This document shows positions 38,025-44,750 of a stretch of DNA of 44,750 nt, one piece after another. Origin of the DNA: a candidate division WS1 bacterium (GTDB lineage Bacteria; Armatimonadota; Zipacnadia; Zipacnadales; UBA5352); assembly GCA_003566775.1 (NCBI GenBank), contig PXBW01000089.1:1-44750 (forward strand), written 5' to 3'. The first letter of the stretch is position 1. The number at the start of each line of letters is the position of its first letter. Position numbers and translations under genes: made by a program. The notes beneath the pieces are model-generated. The model was not told the DNA's origin. It ran no database searches and worked only from the letters and a program-made list of their open reading frames with translations.

Positions 38025-38972
38025 CTATCTGCTCTTCATCCCCACGATCTCCTCTGGAGGCTCCTCCCACGCCAGCGAGTAGTCGCGCTCTTCGGGGTCG
38101 GGATGGCCGCCGGGACCGTAGCCCTCATCGGAGTCTGACTCGATCTCCAGCGGCACGAAGCTCTCCGCAATCCCGCTCTCGCTCACCTCGAAGCGATGGT
38201 AGCCGAGCGTGGTGTCGCCATCCGGCCAGCGATCCGCCCACTGTGGAAAGGCGATACCCGCGCACTTGAGGAAGCGCACCCCCTCGATCACCTGCTCGAG
38301 CTTACGACAGTGAATGTGCCCGCTCAGTACGATCTTCACGCCGGTCGCCTTCATCGCCTCGAACATCCGCAGGCGATGCTCCCTGTCGATCGAGAAGTAC
38401 CAGTCGTGGTAGTGATCGGGATCGGTGAGGTCCCATGTCTTCTCGTTCACGTCATCGATGAACAGCGCGTAGTGCATGATCATGACGTGATGGTCGGCGG
38501 GCGACTGCGCGGGGAGTTCCTCCTCGAGGAAGCGCCACAGCCTGTCCTCATGCGGTAGCCCGGAGCCCGCGAGCGCCGCGTAGATGCCGCTGAAGCGCAC
38601 GTTGCGGTGCGTGAAGCTCCACGGGAACTCGCCGAAGAAGCGCGCGAAACGGTCAAGTTGCTCGGCGGTGACCTCGGCGTGGGAGCGCGGGTGTCCGATC
38701 GTGGAGTGCTTGTTGCCGGTGTCCATGTTGCCCGGCACCGCGTAACACGGATAAGGTAGCGTCTCAAGCTCCGCCCTGACCTCGTCGAACTCGAAGTCGT
38801 GGATGGAGCCGTCGCGGGTCAGATCGCCGCCGATGAGCAGAAGCTCTGCATCCTCGTTGCGAAGCTGACGAAGCGCGGTCTCCCAGTTATCGCGATGCTG
38901 CCTGCGAAAGCGAAACGAGCGCGGCGATCCCGGCTGCATGTCACAGGCGCAAAGGAATGTCCATGGTTTCAT
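38025..38972 (-). CDS. Calcineurin-like metallophosphoesterase
   Basis: FLCACDMQPG, LLLIGGDLTRDG, YAVPGNMDTG, HHVMIMHYALF, VLSGHIHCRK. Confidence 0.88.
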   Translation of the reverse strand: MKPWTFLCACDMQPGSPRSFRFRRQHRDNWETALRQLRNEDAELLLIGGDLTRDGSIHDFEFDEVRAELETLPYPCYAVPGNMDTGNKHSTIGHPRSHAEVTAEQLDRFARFFGEFPWSFTHRNVRFSGIYAALAGSGLPHEDRLWRFLEEELPAQSPADHHVMIMHYALFIDDVNEKTWDLTDPDHYHDWYFSIDREHRLRMFEAMKATGVKIVLSGHIHCRKLEQVIEGVRFLKCAGIAFPQWADRWPDGDTTLGYHRFEVSESGIAESFVPLEIESDSDEGYGPGGHPDPEERDYSLAWEEPPEEIVGMKSR

Positions 38973-39052
38973 GAGTCATTCAGCCTCCCGGTGCCGTGTA
39001 GACTGCAGCAGGAATCTTTGCCGCCGGGCGCGCTGAGACCTTCTCCGACGGA

Positions 39053-41266
39053 GTGTCTCGCACCGCAATAGAGGGTAAAGGCCTGTGGCGAAGAAACCTG
39101 CTCTACGGCATTTCTCGATTCATCCATCCGCGACGCGATGGGAGGCGAGTTGGGATGTCCGCCATTTCAGGGGCCTCCGCTCTTACGATTGTGATCTGTC
39201 TGGCGGGGCCCGTCATGACGGCGTTGCCGGCGAATGCGCAGGATCCGGGCAATGATGACGCATTCGAACGACAGCGCACCGAAATGCTCGACAGACAGCG
39301 CAGGGTCATCCTCAACAACGACGGCGGAGATGCGCTCAGGACCGCCCCGGACTCTCCCGTGGAGAGCATGCTCACCGCCCGCACCCTTGGCCTCGAAGAG
39401 ACGCACGTTGACACGATCTTCTACTGCACGAATCGCGGAACGTTCTCTCGACACAGTCACCGCACGGAGGTCTCCGAGTATCTGGTCGGGCCCGGAGAGC
39501 CGCATGAGAACACGATCTTCGGCGCGCTGGTGAGGGCGGGAACCGATCCGCTTGAGGTTATGGTCCAATGGGGACGCGAGAACGACGTGGAGATCTTCTG
39601 GTCGGAACGCATGAACGATCAGCACGACGCATCGCGTCCTGACGGCGTCTCGGCGTGGAAACGCGAGCATCCGGAATGTCTGGTCGGCTCGACCGATGAT
39701 CGTCCGCCGCACGGCGCGTGGTCTCAGGTGGATTATGCTCAGAGGCCGGTGCGCGATCAGATGTTCTCGATCATCGAGGAGGTCTGCCTCAACTACGACA
39801 TCGATGGCATCGAGATGGACTTCTTCCGACACCCTACTTTCTTCCGCACCACCGCGTGGGGGGGCCATGCCACCGATGAGGAGATCGCGCTGATGACCGG
39901 CTTAGTGCGAAGGGTACGGGAGATGACCGAGCGTGTCGGGCGGCAGCGCGGCAGGCCCATTCTCGTGGCGATCCGAGTGCCCGACTCGGTGCCTCTGGCT
40001 CGGGCGATGGGCCTCGATCTCGAGGGGTGGCTCGCCGAGGGTCTGGTTGACATCATGACCGGAAGCGGATACTTCCGCATGAACTCATGGGAGTATCTTG
40101 TCGAACTCGGGCGGCGTCACGGTGCGCTGGTGTACGCGGGATTGAGCGAGTCGCGCGTGGACGCCGATACCTCGACGGTGAACCGGCGGTCGCAAGCAAG
40201 CTATCGTGGCCGGGCCGCTCGCGCGTGGCAGGCGGGCGTGGACGGAATATACCTCTTCAACATGTTCAATCCACGGGCCGAGATGCTCCAGCAGATAGGC
40301 GACCCCGAGGTGTTGGCGGGTCTCGATGCAGAGTACTTTGCCACCGTACGCGGGGCGCAGGCGCGCTCCTACGGCAACCCCGATCACTGGGTGGCGGGCG
40401 GCAGTCAGTGGCGGAATGTCCCGATCCTGACCCCGGAGGCTCCCCTCTCGATCGCGCCGGGGGAGAGCGCGCGCATACCACTATTCGTCGGTGATCAGGA
40501 ACCCGATCGCGAAGTCGAGATAACCTGCCACCTGATGGCAATCTCGAGCGCGGACCTGCGCCTTAAACTCAACGGGCGGGAGGTCCTCGAGAGGGCGTCA
40601 CAGGAGTACTGGACGCAGTTTCCGATCGCACACGGGCTACTGCGACCCGGCGAGAACAGCTTTGAGTTGACCGTCGGGAATGCGCATGATGCGCCGGGGC
40701 GAATCGAGTGGACCAGCCAGGTGATGCCGCAACCTCCATGGCGCCACGGCAGGATGCGCGAGGGTGTCGTGTTCGCGGAACTCCAGGACGATGGGATGTT
40801 GATCGCCGATCGAGGCACCGAACAGGGTGATTATCTCTATTTCAGCTTCCCGTGGAACGCAGACCCCGAGCGCCTGGCGGTGGCGGAAGCTCAGGTCAGG
40901 GTCATCGACGGTTGGAACAACCTCACGGTAAGCAACGGAATTGCGACTGAGCGGGTGGCGCTTTATCCGGATCATATCCGTCTGCATTTCGCGGGCAATC
41001 GCCACGAGATGGACACCACCCGGGAGTTTCACACCTACCGCGTGGAGATCGAGGGTGAGAACATAAGGGTGTACGTGGATGGTGAGCTTCGTATCGACGG
41101 CACCGGAGCATTCACCCATTCATCGGATGGGCGCAACTCCGTGGCCTTCGGGGCTGCGAACTCACCGTCGGTCGGCGAGGCGCTGTGGCGGTCAGTCAGC
41201 GCTGCCAGTCCGGGTCTCGCCGGTGCACAGATCTACGATCTCGCAGTATGCGTCAGCGATCGATGA
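39053..41266 (+). CDS. Secreted GHL10-like (family 10 glycosyl-hydrolase-like) TIM barrel with C-terminal concanavalin-like region
   Basis: YDIDGIEMDFFRHPTFF, AGVDGIYLFNMFNP; C-terminal beta-rich FHTYRVEIEGENIRVYVDGELRIDGTG. Confidence 0.7.
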   Translation: MSRTAIEGKGLWRRNLLYGISRFIHPRRDGRRVGMSAISGASALTIVICLAGPVMTALPANAQDPGNDDAFERQRTEMLDRQRRVILNNDGGDALRTAPDSPVESMLTARTLGLEETHVDTIFYCTNRGTFSRHSHRTEVSEYLVGPGEPHENTIFGALVRAGTDPLEVMVQWGRENDVEIFWSERMNDQHDASRPDGVSAWKREHPECLVGSTDDRPPHGAWSQVDYAQRPVRDQMFSIIEEVCLNYDIDGIEMDFFRHPTFFRTTAWGGHATDEEIALMTGLVRRVREMTERVGRQRGRPILVAIRVPDSVPLARAMGLDLEGWLAEGLVDIMTGSGYFRMNSWEYLVELGRRHGALVYAGLSESRVDADTSTVNRRSQASYRGRAARAWQAGVDGIYLFNMFNPRAEMLQQIGDPEVLAGLDAEYFATVRGAQARSYGNPDHWVAGGSQWRNVPILTPEAPLSIAPGESARIPLFVGDQEPDREVEITCHLMAISSADLRLKLNGREVLERASQEYWTQFPIAHGLLRPGENSFELTVGNAHDAPGRIEWTSQVMPQPPWRHGRMREGVVFAELQDDGMLIADRGTEQGDYLYFSFPWNADPERLAVAEAQVRVIDGWNNLTVSNGIATERVALYPDHIRLHFAGNRHEMDTTREFHTYRVEIEGENIRVYVDGELRIDGTGAFTHSSDGRNSVAFGAANSPSVGEALWRSVSAASPGLAGAQIYDLAVCVSDR

Positions 41267-41324
41267 CCGGATCAGAGCCATGCGTAGCCCCGGATGGCGC
41301 TCTTGCCCGCGCCATCCGCGGCTG

Positions 41325-41537
41325 TCAGTTACGCTTGCCCTTCCAGTGGCGCAGGAACCTGTGGGCTTCGCCATTGATCTCAAGGGTCTCGCCTTCGTAC
41401 TCGTTGACGCGCTCCCACAGTTCGAGGTCACCATCAGGGGTCTCAACGATCGCAAGGCCCTGATCCGGCACCCTGCGGACAACGACGTATGATCTGTGGT
41501 CGAGCGTCTTCTTTCTTTCCTTTACCTGTTCCATCAT
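41325..41537 (-). CDS. Small hypothetical protein
   Basis: MMEQVKERKKTLDHRSYVVVRRVPDQGLAIVETPDGDLELWERVNEYEGETLEINGEAHRFLRHWKGKRN; RBS GGAGGAG upstream. Confidence 0.65.
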   Translation of the reverse strand: MMEQVKERKKTLDHRSYVVVRRVPDQGLAIVETPDGDLELWERVNEYEGETLEINGEAHRFLRHWKGKRN

Positions 41538-41902
41538 TGAAGAACTCCTCCATTGAGTCAGGATAATCGCATGCGAACTCTCGTGCACTTAAGCATATCC
41601 CGAATTCGAACACTACACGCTCCGTGTATTACCCCAACTATTGAGGTGTATTCCCGCAAATTGCCGTGGGAGAGGTCCCGGCTCGGCACTCGGGAAGATG
41701 ACCGATGTCTGGGACACCCGGGGCAGCACCGGCGCCGGCTACAGGTGGCTGCAGCAAGGTCTAACGCAGACCCGGCGGACACTTCCAGGTTCGTGCAGCC
41801 GAACGTCATCACTCTGACCCTGTACGCAGTAGAGGTGCTCTGGACAATCCGCCGCTCCTTGCATATGGTAACAATCGCAGTCAATAGAAACGGTTCCGCG
41901 AG

Positions 41903-44485
41903 GTGAGCGTCATGCGTAGGTGTGCGATTGTGGCGTGCTGCCTGATAGCCACACCAGCTTGGGCGCAGGCCCCCGAAGGATGGTTCGAGTTCGTCATCCC
42001 GATGATCGCCGAGGACAGCGTCGTGGATGTCTCAAGTTACAATGCAGCACGGGCCGGAGCCGCGGGCCATGTTGCCATCGAGGACGGACAGTTCATCGTC
42101 GGAGGCGAACGCATCCGTTTCCTCGGCACGAATCTGACCTTTGCGGACGCTTTTCCTGAGAAGGAACGAGCGCCCGAGATCGCCCGGAGGATGGCGGCGC
42201 TCGGCATAAACATCGTGCGCTTCCATCACCTCGACCGCCATCACGCCCCGCGCGGAATCTGGGATCCCGCTCGTGAGGACCATCAGCACATAGACGCGGA
42301 GCAACTGGACCGCCTCGACTGGCTGATCTATCAGCTTAGAGAGCAGGGGATATACTCGAATATCAACCTGCACGTCTCCCGGCAGTTCGGTGAGGCGGAC
42401 GGCTTCCCCGATCCGCACCTGCGGCCGCGCTATGACAAGGGCATCTGTTACTTCGAACCGCGCATGATCGAGTTGCAGAAGAAGTACGCGCGCGAACTGC
42501 TCACTCACGTGAACCCTTACACCGGTAACGCCTACGTCGATGAGCCGTGCGTGGCGATGGTGGAGATCACGAACGAGAACTCCGCGTTGCGATTTGCGCT
42601 GGGCAGCGAGTTGCACACTCTGCCGGAGCCCTACGCCACCACCATCAGCGAGCAGTGGCATGAGTGGCTGCGCGAGCAATACGAGGACACCGAGGCTCTG
42701 CGCGCGGCGTGGGACGAGGGCTCGGAGCCGCTGGGCGACGAGATGCTGCGCGATCCGCAGCTTGAACGCGGTGTCGAGGAATGGGTGCTGGAGGCGCCGG
42801 ATCCCGCTCAGGGAACGCTGCAGGTCGTCGAGGACCCCGAGCGCGGGCGCGTGCTCCGGGCGGAGTTGACGAGCCTCGGTGCGCGAAGCTGGGACTTTCA
42901 GGTGCATCAACTCGGACACACGCTGGAGGACGGCCGACCTTACACCTTCAGCTTCGCTGCGAAGGCGGACCCGCCCCGGAGTATCCATGTGAATGCGCGC
43001 TACGATGTGCCGGACTGGCGCATGGTCGGCCTTAACGAGACGATCGAGCTTGACGAGCAGTGGCGCGAGTTCAGCTCTACATTCCGCGCCGCCGGTCCGA
43101 TGCCGCAGCACACGCGCCTGAGCTTCAACAACCAGAACACGCTCGGCGAGGTCTGGTACGCGGATATGTCCCTGCGCCCCGGCGGCACCCTCGGCCTCGA
43201 CGAGGAGCAGCGCCTCGAAGCGGGAAACGTGGCCCTCCCGACCTCAAGTGCCACGGCACAGGCGCGCACCGACTGGCTGTCCTTCGTGATGGAGGTCGAG
43301 CGGAGGTACACCACTGAGATCTACGATTACCTCAAGCAGGACCTGGGCCTGAGCGCGTCGGTCACCAACACACAGGCCACCTACGGCGGCGCGGGAGGGC
43401 TATTGCGCGAGTCGCGCATGGATTACATCGACACACACGCGTACTGGCAGCATCCGCACTTTCCGGGAACCCCTTGGGACGGTGCCAACTGGTTCATCCG
43501 CAACAGTCCGATGACGGCGGAGTTGGGCGCTGACACGCTGACCCGGCTGTCGATGTACCGACTGGCGGACATGCCTTACACCGTCAGCGAGTACAATCAC
43601 CCCGCGCCCAACGACTACCGTGCTGAGGGAATGCCCATGTTCGCCGCGGTGGCCGCGCTGCAGGACTGGGACGGCATCTTTCAGTTCTGTTACGGTGCGC
43701 ACCCGGAGGACTGGTCAGAGAGCCGCGTCAGAAGCTATTTCAGGATGGAGAGCGATCCGGCAGCACTCGCGATGTTTCCGGTAGCGGCGAATCTATTCCG
43801 CAGGGGCGACCTCTCCGCCGCGCCCGGATCCAGCACCCTGCTGCTGCCGCCCGAGCGCATGCCCAAACTTGTGCGTGAGCACGGTAACAGCGCCGTGCCG
43901 ATCTGGGAACAGGCGGGCGCCACACGCGAACTCGCGCTGAGTCACCGCCTCTTCGTGGACTGGACCGACAGAGACGAGCCCACGCTGGTGAGTGGGGACG
44001 AGCCGACGACTGTGTCCGAGGTCCGATGGTCTGCGGTGGAGGATGACGGGGGTGTCTTCGCGGTTGACACGTCTCACACGAAGGTGCTGCTCGGGCCGAT
44101 CGCGGGCCGGACTATCGATCTCGGCGGCGTCCGCTTCGAGGTCGGAGAGACCGGCAACGGCTACGCTACAATAGCGCTCACGAGTATGGACGATCTGCCG
44201 CTCGATGAGTCGGAGCGCATGCTGCTTGTGGCCATGAACGGGGTAGAGAATCAGACAATGGGTTGGAATGAGGAGCGCACTACCGTGGGCCGAGAGTGGG
44301 GCCATGGCCCCACCATCTGCGAGGGCGTGCCGCTGACGGTTCGCATCGACGGGCGAGAGAACCTGGCTGTATGGGCGCTGGCAGGCGATGGAAGCAGGGC
44401 GGAGGAGGTCGTCCGCGGGGCAACAGAAGGTATCAGCATCGGCGCAGAATACGAGACGATCTGGTATGAGTTGAGCGGGCGATAG
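41903..44485 (+). CDS. Secreted GH5/GH42-clan-like glycoside hydrolase with CBM4/9-like module nested in the catalytic region
   Basis: Signal peptide MRRCAIVACCLIATPAWA; FLGTNLTFADAFP, GINIVRFHHLDRH, acid/base-type VAMVEITNEN, nucleophile-type PYTVSEYNHP; intervening beta-rich WDFQVHQLGHTLEDGRPYTFSFAAKADPPRSIHV. Confidence 0.8.
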   Translation: MSVMRRCAIVACCLIATPAWAQAPEGWFEFVIPMIAEDSVVDVSSYNAARAGAAGHVAIEDGQFIVGGERIRFLGTNLTFADAFPEKERAPEIARRMAALGINIVRFHHLDRHHAPRGIWDPAREDHQHIDAEQLDRLDWLIYQLREQGIYSNINLHVSRQFGEADGFPDPHLRPRYDKGICYFEPRMIELQKKYARELLTHVNPYTGNAYVDEPCVAMVEITNENSALRFALGSELHTLPEPYATTISEQWHEWLREQYEDTEALRAAWDEGSEPLGDEMLRDPQLERGVEEWVLEAPDPAQGTLQVVEDPERGRVLRAELTSLGARSWDFQVHQLGHTLEDGRPYTFSFAAKADPPRSIHVNARYDVPDWRMVGLNETIELDEQWREFSSTFRAAGPMPQHTRLSFNNQNTLGEVWYADMSLRPGGTLGLDEEQRLEAGNVALPTSSATAQARTDWLSFVMEVERRYTTEIYDYLKQDLGLSASVTNTQATYGGAGGLLRESRMDYIDTHAYWQHPHFPGTPWDGANWFIRNSPMTAELGADTLTRLSMYRLADMPYTVSEYNHPAPNDYRAEGMPMFAAVAALQDWDGIFQFCYGAHPEDWSESRVRSYFRMESDPAALAMFPVAANLFRRGDLSAAPGSSTLLLPPERMPKLVREHGNSAVPIWEQAGATRELALSHRLFVDWTDRDEPTLVSGDEPTTVSEVRWSAVEDDGGVFAVDTSHTKVLLGPIAGRTIDLGGVRFEVGETGNGYATIALTSMDDLPLDESERMLLVAMNGVENQTMGWNEERTTVGREWGHGPTICEGVPLTVRIDGRENLAVWALAGDGSRAEEVVRGATEGISIGAEYETIWYELSGR

Positions 44486-44658
44486 AGCGCTTAATCGCGT
44501 GCATCTTTCCGGGCATACTGAACAGCCGAGGGTCCGGTGGGGTAACTCTGACATTAGCGGCAGGGTCTCACGATCCTGCGAAGGAATCCACGGCCGGTGC
44601 GGCCAACAGATCATGGGGCGTTCGTCTGATTGGCCAGAAGCCCATTTCACGGTCGGGC

Positions 44659-44750
44659 ATGTACATGAGATGCAGTTTCGCGGGCGTTACTCGAGGTGAG
44701 TTCGAAGTCTGGAAGCAGCGAGCGCGCGAGCAGTTCATCGCCCCCCCCCC
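44659..44750 (+). CDS. Possible partial CDS running off the right edge
   Basis: MYMRCSFAGVTRGEFEVWKQRAREQFIAPP open to the end; weakly resembles N-terminal segments of acetyl xylan esterase-like hydrolases. Confidence 0.3.
   Translation, partial: MYMRCSFAGVTRGEFEVWKQRAREQFIAPP

Noticed and set aside
42032-43111. 359-aa minus ORF
   Set aside because: Shadow of the glycoside hydrolase gene.
1-44750. CRISPR arrays, tRNA/rRNA genes, toxin-antitoxin, restriction or other defence systems
   Set aside because: No direct repeat arrays, tRNA-like T-arms or diagnostic proteins seen on reading both strands.

Overview
High-GC bacterial contig-like window with ordinary dense gene content. I found no CRISPR array, defence island, tRNA or rRNA. 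(A) 1-15 kb is accessory catabolic DNA: a window-truncated IS66-type transposase that appears to have cut the 3' end of a sulfatase gene, a zinc-ribbon membrane protein, a sugar isomerase-like TIM barrel, an intact sulfatase, a small secreted PPG-repeat protein, an ADP-ribosylglycohydrolase, and a minus-strand PHP hydrolase - Gfo/Idh/MocA - heparinase II/III-like run. (B) 16.9-24 kb is a conserved housekeeping run: csp, ffh, rpsP, khpA, ylqD, rimM, trmD, rplS, lepB, rnhB, then a DUF1559-like prepilin and an MBL hydrolase. (C) 25-31 kb on the minus strand holds argG, a pyrB with a PyrI-like zinc domain fused to its C-terminus, pyrF, a methyltransferase, a receiver-GAF protein and acyP. (D) 31.5-37 kb holds a rhomboid-TPR fusion and rpmH-rnpA-yidD-yidC-khpB, where YidC has an atypical extracytoplasmic region. 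(E) 37-44.7 kb holds a TIM-barrel isomerase, a metallophosphoesterase and two secreted glycoside-hydrolase-like proteins. YlqD synteny plus the DUF1559/sulfatase content suggest a non-proteobacterial lineage such as Armatimonadota, but this is inference only. Most interesting signals: the PyrB::PyrI-Zn-domain fusion lacking the PyrI allosteric domain, a structured leader behind a consensus promoter upstream of ffh, the atypical YidC ectodomain, and a G10 tract in the spacer of an outward-facing promoter-like sequence at the IS66/sulfatase junction. Functional calls rest on reading motifs by eye; no database search was run.
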